Positions 25,633 through 33,815 of a DNA stretch of 64,000 bases are shown here, piece after piece. The stretch is from Exiguobacterium sp. J17977 (GTDB lineage: Bacteria > Bacillota > Bacilli > Exiguobacteriales > Exiguobacteriaceae), in contig NZ_JAEQBB010000007.1 of NCBI RefSeq assembly GCF_018616375.1, positions 1 through 64,000 of the forward strand. The letters run 5' to 3'. The notes below the pieces were generated by a model that did not search any database, was not told where the DNA came from, and saw only the letters and a program-made list of their open reading frames with translations. A program made the translations under genes and the position numbers. Every line of letters starts with the position of its first letter. The stretch's first letter is position 1.

Positions 25633-26553
25633 ATGGGAATCGAAGCAGTCATTAAACAGTTGAATGAAGTGTACTTAGGAAAAGAGGAGGTCGTCCGGCT
25701 CTGCTGCACGGCGCTTCTCGCCGAAGGGCACATCTTGCTTGAGGACGTTCCGGGCACGGGGAAGACGTTGCTCGCCAAAGCGATTGCCGGCAGTTTTGAC
25801 GGATCATTCTCGCGCATCCAATTCACTGCCGACTTGCTCCCGTCCGACGTCATCGGGACCGACTACTTCAATATGCAGACGCAAGGCTTTGACCATCGGC
25901 AAGGTCCGATTTTCGCGAACATCGTCCTGATTGATGAAATCAACCGGGCCGTCCCGCGCACCCAGTCCGCGCTGCTCGAAGCGATGGAGGAACGACAAGT
26001 CTCGATCGGCGGGAAGACTTATCCGATGCCGAAACCGTTTTTCGTCATCGCGACGCAGAACCCGATTGAATCGGCCGGGACGTTCCCGCTCCCGGACGCG
26101 CAACTCGACCGGTTCCTCATCTCGATTCCGGTCGGCTATCCGGACGCCGCCGAAGAGCGGGAGCTGTTGCTGCAAGTATTGACCGAGACGCGCAAACACA
26201 TTGAAGCCGTGACGTCACTCGCCTCCCTGCAAGAAGCACAAGCCGAGACGAGACAAGTCGCGATTCAAGACGATGTGCTCGATTATATGCTCGGTCTCGT
26301 CCATGCGACCCGGGCGCATTCGTCTGTCGAGGTCGGGGTCAGCCCGCGCGGCGCGATTGCGTTGCTCCGCGCGTGTCAAAGCTATGCCTATTTGGCCGGC
26401 CGACTATATGTCATCCCGGAAGACGTTAAAGCCGTGGCGCCGTACGTGCTTGCCCATCGCATCAGCTTGACGCTCGAAGGCGGCATCAAGTCGACCAAAG
26501 CGAACGTCATCGCCCACATTTTAGACACCGTGCCCGTTCCGGTCGAGGGCTGA
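25633..26553 (+). CDS. MoxR-type AAA+ ATPase
   Basis: A 306-residue AAA+ chaperone-like ATPase. It has Walker A EDVPGTGKTLLAKA (about 37-50), Walker B NIVLIDEINRA (about 98-108), sensor 1 FVIATQNP and an arginine-finger region PLPDAQLDRF. MoxR proteins act in assembly or activation of partner proteins, often through a DUF58 or VWA partner. It is followed two bases later by the DUF58 gene. Start ATG 25633 follows GGAGGGG. Confidence 0.92.
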   Translation: MGIEAVIKQLNEVYLGKEEVVRLCCTALLAEGHILLEDVPGTGKTLLAKAIAGSFDGSFSRIQFTADLLPSDVIGTDYFNMQTQGFDHRQGPIFANIVLIDEINRAVPRTQSALLEAMEERQVSIGGKTYPMPKPFFVIATQNPIESAGTFPLPDAQLDRFLISIPVGYPDAAEERELLLQVLTETRKHIEAVTSLASLQEAQAETRQVAIQDDVLDYMLGLVHATRAHSSVEVGVSPRGAIALLRACQSYAYLAGRLYVIPEDVKAVAPYVLAHRISLTLEGGIKSTKANVIAHILDTVPVPVEG

Positions 26554-26555
26554 CA

Positions 26556-27608
26556 ATGATTCTGTCCACGCACGCTTGGTTGCAGCGCCGGCTCCTCCCT
26601 ATATATCTCGTGAGCGGAGCCATACTCGTGTTCTTCCCGTACGTATACGGATTCGGTTACATATGCTTCATTGTAGCGAGTGCGATTTGGATGCTCGAGC
26701 GGACGCGGCAACAACTTGAGCGGCACATCGATCTCCGGTTCACGCAATACGAAGAATTGCTGTTTGTTGGAGATGAGAGCCGGCTCGTGTTGGTGGTTGA
26801 TGGGGTTGACGAGTTGGACCGGCTCGGACTGCCGCTACGGATTCGCTTGAAAGCGAGCTCAGGAATCAGCTTTCCGGCGCATGAGCGCCTTCCGAACGTG
26901 CTCGACTATGTGGTCGATGTCAGTCGGGCTCGGCATGAATTGGTCGTGCGCGCTGAGTATCGCGGACCAGCCACGTTCGAGGAATGCGTCATCGCCGTCA
27001 CGCTCCCGTTCCGACTCGGGACGTATTTATATGAACGACCAGTCGATACAGAGTGGACCGTCCTTCCGTCGCTGCTGTTGCATCCACCGGTCGGGACGAA
27101 ACGGTTAGCGCTCGGGGACCGGCCGCTCTTGGCGTCACCGCTCCGAAATCCGTTGCAACTAATCGGGGCGAAACCGTATGAAGGGGAACCGGTGAAGGAA
27201 ATCGATTGGTATGCGACGGCGAAACTCGGACGCCTGCAGTCGAAAGTGTTTCAACAGACGACGCTCGATACGTTCACGTTCGCCTTGGATTTGAATGGTC
27301 CGTCTGGTTATACGCTCCATCACGACTTCGAATCGCTCATCAGCCAAACCGCCTTCGTCACGTCACGCCTGTTAAAAGAGGACTGCAAAATCGAATTGTT
27401 CTTGAATCGATTCAATGAGGATGGGACGATGCTCCACGTCCCGCTTCAGGAAGGGGAGCGCGGCATGCGATTCATCTTGCTGCAGTTGGCGACCATCCAC
27501 CCCGGCAATCACTTCATCTCGACCGATGCCTTTACCCGGATGGTCGAGCGAAAACGATTAAAGCAAAGCCACCTCGTCTCGTTCAATCAACACAATCTGT
27601 ACGATTGA
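26556..27608 (+). CDS. DUF58-domain protein, MoxR partner
   Basis: A 350-residue protein with two N-terminal membrane helices (about 12-48), a beta-rich middle, and the DUF58 signature near residue 209 (PYEGEPVKEIDWYATAK). A VWA-like remainder follows. In other bacteria DUF58 proteins work with the adjacent MoxR ATPase, sometimes in envelope or osmotic stress. It starts two bases after moxR. The usual transglutaminase gene of such operons is missing. Confidence 0.85.
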   Translation: MILSTHAWLQRRLLPIYLVSGAILVFFPYVYGFGYICFIVASAIWMLERTRQQLERHIDLRFTQYEELLFVGDESRLVLVVDGVDELDRLGLPLRIRLKASSGISFPAHERLPNVLDYVVDVSRARHELVVRAEYRGPATFEECVIAVTLPFRLGTYLYERPVDTEWTVLPSLLLHPPVGTKRLALGDRPLLASPLRNPLQLIGAKPYEGEPVKEIDWYATAKLGRLQSKVFQQTTLDTFTFALDLNGPSGYTLHHDFESLISQTAFVTSRLLKEDCKIELFLNRFNEDGTMLHVPLQEGERGMRFILLQLATIHPGNHFISTDAFTRMVERKRLKQSHLVSFNQHNLYD

Positions 27609-27672
27609 ACAGGGGAATGTCGGATTTTGGCGAACTCTTTACGTATGAATTGGGTCAAAAGGAGAGAGACAT

Positions 27673-28212
27673 ATGCCAAAACGGAAATTTGCCAATCGTC
27701 GAGACTGGGAACGCATCTTACAACATCGCTACGCGCAAATGGAGGTCCATGATGACCGTTTCTCCGGGACCGTCGCCTTGTTTCAAATCGACGCGGTCCG
27801 CGCCCCTCAATATAAGATGCACAAAGGAGAAGAGTTCATCGTCGCCGATGCCGGTTACGGCTGGCTCCAATATTTCCCGGACGACGAGCCGTTCGGTGTG
27901 ACCGTCATGTTTAATGAGGAAGGGCAAATCGTTCAATGGTACATCGATATCGTCGAAGCGATCGGATATGAGGATGGAATCCCGTATATGGACGACTTGT
28001 TGCTCGACATCCTCATCTTCCCGAACGGGGACGTCGTCCGTAAAGACGAGGACGAGTTCGAGGAAGCGACGGAGGCCGGAGAACTGACGCCGGAGCTCGT
28101 CGAACAGGGCTGGCGTGACTTCCATGCGACGCTCGACCGGATTGAACGTCGGGACTTCGTCTACTTCGACTTGGCGAACGGACATTACACCGAGTTGAAG
28201 CAAAAGCTGTAA
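27673..28212 (+). CDS. DUF402 nucleoside di-/triphosphatase-like protein
   Basis: A 179-residue DUF402 protein related to Ntdp phosphatases, which use divalent metals to hydrolyse nucleoside tri- and diphosphates. The conserved block reads VTVMFNEEGQIVQWYIDIVE, then YMDDLLLDILIFPNGDVV with a run of Asp residues suited to metal binding, and a DEDEFEEA tail. The start is fixed by AAAAGGAGAGAG. It stands between DUF58 and the CAT fusion with no clear terminator on either side. Confidence 0.82.
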   Translation: MPKRKFANRRDWERILQHRYAQMEVHDDRFSGTVALFQIDAVRAPQYKMHKGEEFIVADAGYGWLQYFPDDEPFGVTVMFNEEGQIVQWYIDIVEAIGYEDGIPYMDDLLLDILIFPNGDVVRKDEDEFEEATEAGELTPELVEQGWRDFHATLDRIERRDFVYFDLANGHYTELKQKL

Positions 28213-28261
28213 AGCGTTTGCTCCCTTTGGTACAGTGAAAGAAAAAACAGGGGGACGCATT

Positions 28262-29389
28262 ATGAAAATCATCAATACCGAGACGTGGTCGCGCAAGAAG
28301 CACTACGAATTCTTCAAGGCGTTCGACGCTCCGCATTTCAACGTGACGGCGAGCGTCGATGTGACGAAGTTACATACACACGCCAAACGGACCGGCCAGT
28401 CGTTCTTCAAACTGTTCTTGTACGGTGCCGTCAAGACGGCGAATGCCGTGCCTGAGCTTCGCTATCGGATTCGCGGGGACGAGGTCATCGAGCACGACGT
28501 CGTGCATCCGTCGTTCACCGTCATGATGGATGATGACGTCTTCAACTTTTGCACGGCGACGTATAAAGAGGCGTTTCCAGACTTTCTTGAAGAAGTGACG
28601 GATCGGATGAGCGGGGCAAAACAAGAAGTGGCCGTTGGTGACGATGAGCCGGACAGCCTGCTTTATATCACGAGCGTGCCTTGGGTCACGTTCACGAGCA
28701 TCAGTCATCCGACGAACGACCAGCAACACGATACCGTGCCGCGCATCGCCTGGGGGAAATTCACCGCAACCGGCGACCGGATGACGATGCCGCTCTCGGT
28801 CCAAGCCCACCATGCCCTCGTCGATGGCGTCCATGTCGGCCGCTATTACGAGTTGTTGCAAGCGTGGCTCGATGACTTGAGCGACTTGGAAGTCCAAACC
28901 CCAGTAGAGGAAGGACTCGACGAGGCGATTCGTCTCCGTGAGAACGGTGAGCTCGAACGGGCGAAGCAGCTGTTGCTCATGTTACTCCGTCAAGACGAGA
29001 AGAATCCGCGCCTGCACGCCCATTGCGCCTGGTGTTATGACTCGCTCGGGGAAGAGCGTCAGGCCGTCCCGCATTACGAACGGGCAATCCGGCTCGGACT
29101 CGCCGGAGACGAGCTCCGTGAGACGTATATCGGACTCGGCAGCACGTATCGGGCGCTCGGCCGCTACGAGGATGCCGAGGCGTTGTTCGCCAAAGCGATT
29201 GAACAGTTCCCCGACATCGGGGCGCTCAAAGCGTTCCAAGCGATGACCGATTACAATCTCGGGCGTCACAAGGAAGCGATTGGCACGTTGCTCGAGCTGC
29301 TCGCCAGCCCGGAGCCAGATGACAGCATCAAACGGTATCGTCGCGCCATCGCGTTCTATGCGCGCAATCTTGACGAGACGTACGACTAA
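28262..29389 (+). CDS. Chloramphenicol acetyltransferase-TPR fusion protein
   Basis: A 375-residue protein built of two modules. Residues 1-206 are a type A chloramphenicol acetyltransferase domain (WSRKKHYEFF near the start, HPSFTVMMDDD, and the active-site segment VQAHHALVDGVHVGRYYELL with catalytic His). Residues about 218-375 are TPR repeats of the kind found in stand-alone tetratricopeptide proteins (EAIRLRENGELERAKQLLL, LHAHCAWCYDSLGEE, GLGSTYRALGRYEDA). No stop or RBS separates them. ATG 28262 follows AGGGGGA. Chloramphenicol activity is plausible but unproven, and the TPR part may bind a protein partner. Confidence 0.8.
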   Translation: MKIINTETWSRKKHYEFFKAFDAPHFNVTASVDVTKLHTHAKRTGQSFFKLFLYGAVKTANAVPELRYRIRGDEVIEHDVVHPSFTVMMDDDVFNFCTATYKEAFPDFLEEVTDRMSGAKQEVAVGDDEPDSLLYITSVPWVTFTSISHPTNDQQHDTVPRIAWGKFTATGDRMTMPLSVQAHHALVDGVHVGRYYELLQAWLDDLSDLEVQTPVEEGLDEAIRLRENGELERAKQLLLMLLRQDEKNPRLHAHCAWCYDSLGEERQAVPHYERAIRLGLAGDELRETYIGLGSTYRALGRYEDAEALFAKAIEQFPDIGALKAFQAMTDYNLGRHKEAIGTLLELLASPEPDDSIKRYRRAIAFYARNLDETYD

Positions 29390-29399
29390 GGAGAACCGA

Positions 29400-29834
29400 A
29401 TGATCACAGTGCAACCAATCACAGACCAAAACTGGTATACGTGCTGTCAGCTCACACTGACTGACGCACAACAAACGTATATGGAGCCGAACGCGATCTC
29501 ATTGCTGCAAGCGGTGTACGAACCGACGCTCGAGGCCCGCGCCATTTATGAGGACGAGACGATGGTCGGTTTCCTCATGTACAACACCGCACTCGAGGAG
29601 TTGGACGCACGCTGGGTGTATCGCATCATGGTCGATCACGCGCACCAAGGGAAAGGCATTGGCCGTCAGGCGACCGAACTCATGCTCGAAGAGATGGGGC
29701 AGTTCGGTGCCGAACCGATCGTTGTCGGCTACCATCCTGACAATATCGGCGCGCATCGCTTATATGAAAGCTTGGGCTTTGTCGATGAAGGCGATCGCTT
29801 CGGGCGGGAGATGGCGGTCATTCGCCGTGCATGA
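29400..29834 (+). CDS. GNAT acetyltransferase (spermine/spermidine type)
   Basis: A 144-residue GNAT protein with WVYRIMVDHAHQGKGIGRQA (motif A) and NIGAHRLYESLGFVDEG (motif B). It is a paralogue of the protein at 21186, sharing the layout of BltD/PaiA polyamine acetyltransferases. It starts ten bases after the CAT-TPR gene with an AAGGAGA RBS, so the two acetyltransferases are probably co-expressed. Confidence 0.83.
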   Translation: MITVQPITDQNWYTCCQLTLTDAQQTYMEPNAISLLQAVYEPTLEARAIYEDETMVGFLMYNTALEELDARWVYRIMVDHAHQGKGIGRQATELMLEEMGQFGAEPIVVGYHPDNIGAHRLYESLGFVDEGDRFGREMAVIRRA

Positions 29835-29835
29835 C

Positions 29836-29860
29836 AAGACGAGGCAACTCGTCTTTTTTT
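29836..29860 (+). terminator. Terminator of the CAT-TPR/GNAT unit
   Basis: AAGACGAG-GCAA-CTCGTCTT is followed by a T run. Confidence 0.88.
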
Positions 29861-29873
29861 AAAGACAAATTGA

Positions 29874-29902
29874 TTGACCCATCAAAGTTACCGTGTTATA
29901 TT
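29874..29902 (+). promoter_or_regulatory. Promoter of the quinone-stress MarR gene
   Basis: TTGACC (29874-29879), a 17-base spacer and TATATT (29897-29902). It runs straight into the operator. Confidence 0.7.
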
Positions 29903-29921
29903 TATCTCGAATTAAAGATAA
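29902..29921 (+). promoter_or_regulatory. MhqR-type operator 1
   Basis: TTATCTCGAATTAAAGATAA is an imperfect palindrome (ATCT...AGAT) very like the MhqR box of Bacillus subtilis. It lies at the transcription start and should block the promoter. Confidence 0.8.
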
Positions 29922-29965
29922 TGAAATTTAAAGTATAGTTTTCTCTCGGCAGAGGAGGGGAACAC

Positions 29966-30400
29966 ATGGAAGAACGACAAACGTTGAAAGCCATCACGGT
30001 GTTGCTTCGAGCCTCGCAATCGATTCAAGACGTGGTCAAGCATGAAGTCGCCGAGTACGGGCTGAATCCGACCGAGTTCTCGGTCCTGGAATTGCTGTAC
30101 CATAAAGGCGACCAACCGATTCAAACGATCGGCAAAAAGGTGTTATTGACGAGTGGGAGCATGACGTACATCATCGACCGGCTCGAAGCGAAAGGCTATT
30201 TGATCCGCAAAGCCTGTCCGAGCGATCGGCGCGTCACGTATGCGGCGCTGACTGAAGAAGGGCAGGCACTTATGTCATGCATCTTTCCAGCCCATGAACG
30301 ACGAATGGACGAGCTGTTCGACGGACTCGATTTAGCAGACACGATTACTCAATTGAAGACGGTCGGCAAACGCGCCGAGGCGTCAAAAAAATTTAATTAA
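29966..30400 (+). CDS. mhqR: MarR-family repressor, MhqR-like
   Basis: A 144-residue winged-helix regulator (LNPTEFSVLELLYHKGDQ, KVLLTSGSMTYIIDRLEAKG recognition helix, wing CPSDRRVTYAALTEEG). MhqR represses dioxygenase and reductase genes and is released by quinones and catechols. Support here comes from two MhqR-like boxes flanking the gene and from the downstream ring-cleaving dioxygenase and FMN reductase. RBS GAGGGGA precedes ATG 29966. Only one cysteine is obvious (KACPSD), so direct thiol sensing cannot be assumed. Confidence 0.85.
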   Translation: MEERQTLKAITVLLRASQSIQDVVKHEVAEYGLNPTEFSVLELLYHKGDQPIQTIGKKVLLTSGSMTYIIDRLEAKGYLIRKACPSDRRVTYAALTEEGQALMSCIFPAHERRMDELFDGLDLADTITQLKTVGKRAEASKKFN

Positions 30401-30420
30401 TTATCTCGAAATCAAGATTT
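30401..30420 (+). promoter_or_regulatory. MhqR-type operator 2
   Basis: TTATCTCGAAATCAAGATTT differs from operator 1 at only a few positions. It lies between the repressor stop codon and the dioxygenase RBS, so the two downstream genes may have their own regulated promoter. Confidence 0.8.
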
Positions 30421-30432
30421 TAAGGAGCGATT

Positions 30433-31428
30433 ATGATGAACCATGTAAAAGGCATTCACCACGTGACGGCGATTACGAGCAGCGCCGAGAAGAACTACGA
30501 CTTCTTTACGAACATCCTTGGGATGCGTCTCGTCAAAAAGACGGTCAACCAAGACGACATTCAGACGTACCACTTATTTTTTGCCGACGACAAAGGTAGC
30601 GCCGGAACGGATATGACGTTCTTCGATTTCCCAGGCATCCCGAAAGGTGTGCACGGGACGAACGAAATCGCCAAGACGTCGTTCCGCGTCCCGACCGACG
30701 AGGCGCTCACGTATTGGGAACGTCGCTTCAACCGCCTCGGCGTGAAGCATGAAGGGATTCAAGAGCAGTTCGGCAAGAAGACGCTCGCGTTCGTCGACTT
30801 CGACGAGCAGGCGTACCAGCTCATCTCGGATGAGTTCAACGTCGGCGTCGCCTCAGGCGAACCGTGGCAAAACGGCCCGGTCCCGCTCGAGTACGCCATC
30901 ACGGGTCTCGGTCCAATCTTTATCCGCATCGCGGACTTTACGTATTTCAAACAAGTGATGGAGCAAGTCATGTTGTTCGAAGAAATCGGACAAGAAGGCG
31001 ACGCGCATCTCTTTGAAGGAGGTGAGGGTGGAAACGGAGCGCAAGTCGTCGTCATCCATGACGAGACGTCACCAGTCGCGCGCCAAGGGTTCGGAACCGT
31101 GCACCACGTCGCTTTCCGTGTCGATGACCGCAGTGTCCTCGATGAATGGACGGCACGATTGCAACAGTTCGGGTTACCGACATCAGGCTATGTCGACCGC
31201 TTCTTCTTTGAATCGTCTTACGCACGCGTCGCGCCGCAAATCCTGTTCGAATGGGCAACGGACGGACCAGGGTTCATGGGCGATGAGCCGTATGAGACGA
31301 TCGGTGAGAAATTGTCACTCCCGCCGTTCTTAGAGCCGAAGCGGGAACAGATTGAAGCGATGGTTCGACCGATTGATACGGTCAGAAGTACAAAAACGTT
31401 TGAGAAAGAATATGAGGGAATGAAATGA
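30433..31428 (+). CDS. Ring-cleaving dioxygenase (MhqO/MhqE/MhqA family)
   Basis: A 331-residue extradiol-type dioxygenase of two VOC modules. Metal ligands appear in GIHHVTAI (His), GTVHHVAFRVDD (His) and PQILFEWATDGPGF (Glu), with the family's typical VKKTVNQDDIQTYHLFFAD. These enzymes open hydroquinone-type rings and protect against quinones. ATG 30433 and ATG 30436 both fit AAGGAG. The gene is preceded by an MhqR box and overlaps the next possible start by four bases. Confidence 0.92.
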   Translation: MMNHVKGIHHVTAITSSAEKNYDFFTNILGMRLVKKTVNQDDIQTYHLFFADDKGSAGTDMTFFDFPGIPKGVHGTNEIAKTSFRVPTDEALTYWERRFNRLGVKHEGIQEQFGKKTLAFVDFDEQAYQLISDEFNVGVASGEPWQNGPVPLEYAITGLGPIFIRIADFTYFKQVMEQVMLFEEIGQEGDAHLFEGGEGGNGAQVVVIHDETSPVARQGFGTVHHVAFRVDDRSVLDEWTARLQQFGLPTSGYVDRFFFESSYARVAPQILFEWATDGPGFMGDEPYETIGEKLSLPPFLEPKREQIEAMVRPIDTVRSTKTFEKEYEGMK

Positions 31429-31490
31429 ACTTTTTAAATCGTTTGTTCGGTAAACAAGAAGAACCAACCAACTCACAAGGAGGAACTAAC

Positions 31491-32054
31491 ATGTTGAAAA
31501 TTGGAATCGTACTCGGATCTACTCGTGAAGGACGCGTCAGCCCACAAGTCGGAGAATGGGTGAAAGAACTCGCGAACAAACGCGGTGACGCTAACTATGA
31601 AATCATCGATATCGCAGACTACAGCCTTCCGCTTCTCGGCGAACCAGGCGGCGACGCATCAGGTGCTGCGGCATGGTCTGAGAAAATCGCAGAGATGGAC
31701 GGCTTCGTCTTCATCGTCCAAGAATACAACCACTCAATCACAGGCGCGCTCAAAAATGCTCTCGACTACTTACGCAACGAATGGCATAACAAAGCAGCCG
31801 GAATCGTCTCGTACGGTTCAGTCGGTGGCGCACGTGCGACAGAACACTTGCGCGGCGTGTTGAGTGAACTCTTGGTCGCTCACGTCCGTGTCCACCCAGC
31901 GCTCTCGCTCTTCACAGACTTCGAGAACGGGACACATTTCGCACCGAAAGACGTTCAAGTTCAATCGGTTAACGATATGCTCGACCAGCTCGTCCCGTGG
32001 ACAGAAGCGATGCAGACGGTCCGCACGAAAGCGGCAGAAGCTGCAAACAACTAA
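31491..32054 (+). CDS. NADPH-dependent FMN reductase
   Basis: A 187-residue flavodoxin-fold reductase. The FMN phosphate loop GIVLGSTREGR starts at about residue 4, and VQEYNHSITGALKNALDYL is the second FMN contact. It is likely to reduce quinones by two electrons, complementing the dioxygenase. ATG 31491 has a perfect AAGGAGG seven bases upstream. An in-frame ATG at 31425, overlapping the dioxygenase stop, would add 22 residues (MNFLNRLFGKQEE...), and both starts may be used. Confidence 0.9.
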   Translation: MLKIGIVLGSTREGRVSPQVGEWVKELANKRGDANYEIIDIADYSLPLLGEPGGDASGAAAWSEKIAEMDGFVFIVQEYNHSITGALKNALDYLRNEWHNKAAGIVSYGSVGGARATEHLRGVLSELLVAHVRVHPALSLFTDFENGTHFAPKDVQVQSVNDMLDQLVPWTEAMQTVRTKAAEAANN

Positions 32055-32059
32055 TCGAC

Positions 32060-32094
32060 AAACGATCGCCTAAACGAGGGCGATCGTTTTTTTT
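32060..32094 (+). terminator. Terminator of the quinone-stress unit
   Basis: AAACGATCGCC/GGCGATCGTTT is an eleven-base perfect stem followed by T residues. Confidence 0.92.
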
Positions 32095-32183
32095 GGCGTT
32101 TCTTTTCAATGAAGGGGACGTCGTGTATCGTGGGTAAAAGAAGGGAAGAGGAAAAAATACATATGATTGAAGGAGGAATCGTG

Positions 32184-33251
32184 ATGAAATGGATGATTTA
32201 TGGGGCGAACGGCTATACGGGTGAACTGATTGCCCGCCAAGCGCTGAAACAAGGGATGACACCGGTGCTCGCGGGTCGGCGTGCGGATGCAATCGCCAAG
32301 CTCGGGGAGGAGCTCGGATGCGAGACGCGCGTCTTCAACTTGTCGTTTGATAAGGCGACACGTCAATTGGAAGACATCGACCTCGTGTTACATTGCGCCG
32401 GCCCGTTCGCTGATACGAGTCGGCCGATGGTCGAGGCGTGTCTCGCCTCGAAGACACATTACTTGGATATTACCGGGGAGATTGAGGTGTTCGAATACAT
32501 CCACTCGAAAAAACGGGCCAAGCTCGCGCAAGAGGCGGGCGTGTTGCTCTGTTCGGGTGTCGGCTTCGACGTCATTCCGACCGACTGTGTGGCCCGGAAG
32601 CTGAAAGAGTTGATGCCGGACGCGACGAATCTCGCACTCGGCTTCTCGGCCGCCGCCGGAATCTCGCGCGGGACGCTGAAGACGGCCATCCGCGGACTCG
32701 GCTCGAGCAGTGCCGAACGAAAAGATGGCGAGTTGACACCGTTCCCACTTGGGGCGAAGCGTCGTCACATTGATTTCGGGCGCGGCAAGAAAACGGCCAT
32801 CGCCATTCCATGGGGCGACGTCTCGACCGCCTATTATACGACGGGCATCCCGAACATTACGACGTGGGTCCCGGTTCCTACGGTTTACGCTTACGGGGCG
32901 CGTTTGTTGTCGTGGTTCGGTCCAATCCTCGGCAGCGACGCGGTGCAAGGTAAACTGCTCCGTTATGTCGATGAACATGTGAGCGGACCGAACGAGTCAG
33001 AACGGGAACGCTCCTCGACATATGTCTGGGGCGAGGCGACGAATGCCTCAGGACGTAAAGTGATCGTCCGCATCAAGACGGCGAGCACGTATGCCTTCAC
33101 AGTGTACGGGGCGCTTGAAGTTGTGTCACGACTTGTCGGTTCAGGCCGTGTCATCCCTGGCAGTTTCACACCGGCGATGCTGTTCGGATCACACTTCATC
33201 GAAGAGATTGAAGGATCATCCTCGTTTGTCGTCGACGAGGTCCGACTTTGA
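32184..33251 (+). CDS. Saccharopine dehydrogenase-like NAD(P)-binding protein
   Basis: A 355-residue protein with an N-terminal Rossmann fold (MIYGANGYTGELIARQAL, then LAGRR) and a C-terminal domain typical of trans-acting enoyl reductase/saccharopine dehydrogenase-like proteins (HYLDITGEIEVFEYI, GVGFDVIPTDCVA). The family acts on diverse substrates, so true saccharopine activity is unlikely. ATG 32184 uses AGGAGG seven bases upstream rather than the earlier ATG 32163. It overlaps the NUDIX gene by four bases. Confidence 0.88.
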   Translation: MKWMIYGANGYTGELIARQALKQGMTPVLAGRRADAIAKLGEELGCETRVFNLSFDKATRQLEDIDLVLHCAGPFADTSRPMVEACLASKTHYLDITGEIEVFEYIHSKKRAKLAQEAGVLLCSGVGFDVIPTDCVARKLKELMPDATNLALGFSAAAGISRGTLKTAIRGLGSSSAERKDGELTPFPLGAKRRHIDFGRGKKTAIAIPWGDVSTAYYTTGIPNITTWVPVPTVYAYGARLLSWFGPILGSDAVQGKLLRYVDEHVSGPNESERERSSTYVWGEATNASGRKVIVRIKTASTYAFTVYGALEVVSRLVGSGRVIPGSFTPAMLFGSHFIEEIEGSSSFVVDEVRL

Positions 33252-33748
33252 GTGAGCAGTGGGATTTAGTCGACGGAGAGCGGCGTCCGCTCGGCAAGAC
33301 GCATGTGCGCGGCGAACAGTTGGCCGCAGACACGTACCATACGGTCATCGAAGTGTTCACGTTTGATGCGGATGGACGCGTGTTGCTCTCGCAACGTCAT
33401 CCAGACAAGACGTACCCACTCCTTTGGGAAGGAACAGGGGGCTCCATCCTTGCCGGTGAAACGAGCCGAGACGGTGCTGTTCGTGAACTTGGGGAAGAAA
33501 TCGGTCTCTCGATCGAGCCTGACCAGTTGGAATGGGTGGCGACGTTACGTCGTGAGACATATTTTCTAGATTTGTATCGATATCGAAGTGAGACGCCCCT
33601 CGACCTTGAGAGATTGATGCTGCAGACAGACGAAGTCATCGCGGTCCGTCTCGTCGAGTGGTCGGACATGATGGCCATGGCTGATCTCGTCCCATCTGTC
33701 CGGGAACGATTGCTTCGCTTTGAATCAGACTTACGCCTTGCCTTGTAA
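33248..33748 (+). CDS. NUDIX hydrolase
   Basis: A 166-residue protein with a complete NUDIX box near residues 62-84 (GGSILAGETSRDGAVRELGE then EIGL). N-terminal WDLVDGERRPLG and HVRGEQL resemble the isopentenyl-diphosphate isomerase-like NUDIX subgroup. The substrate is unknown. The start TTG 33248 overlaps the preceding stop codon (TTGA), indicating coupling. Confidence 0.85.
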   Translation: MSEQWDLVDGERRPLGKTHVRGEQLAADTYHTVIEVFTFDADGRVLLSQRHPDKTYPLLWEGTGGSILAGETSRDGAVRELGEEIGLSIEPDQLEWVATLRRETYFLDLYRYRSETPLDLERLMLQTDEVIAVRLVEWSDMMAMADLVPSVRERLLRFESDLRLAL

Positions 33749-33815
33749 CGGAATCACAATCTGTTCGCAATCGAAGTGTGGTAAACTCAGGGGAGATTAG
33801 TGGGGAGGGAACGAG

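Noticed and set aside
27605-27901. Small plus-strand frame between the DUF58 and DUF402 genes
   Set aside because: It overlaps the DUF402 gene in another frame, has no RBS, and its sequence is a shadow of that gene.
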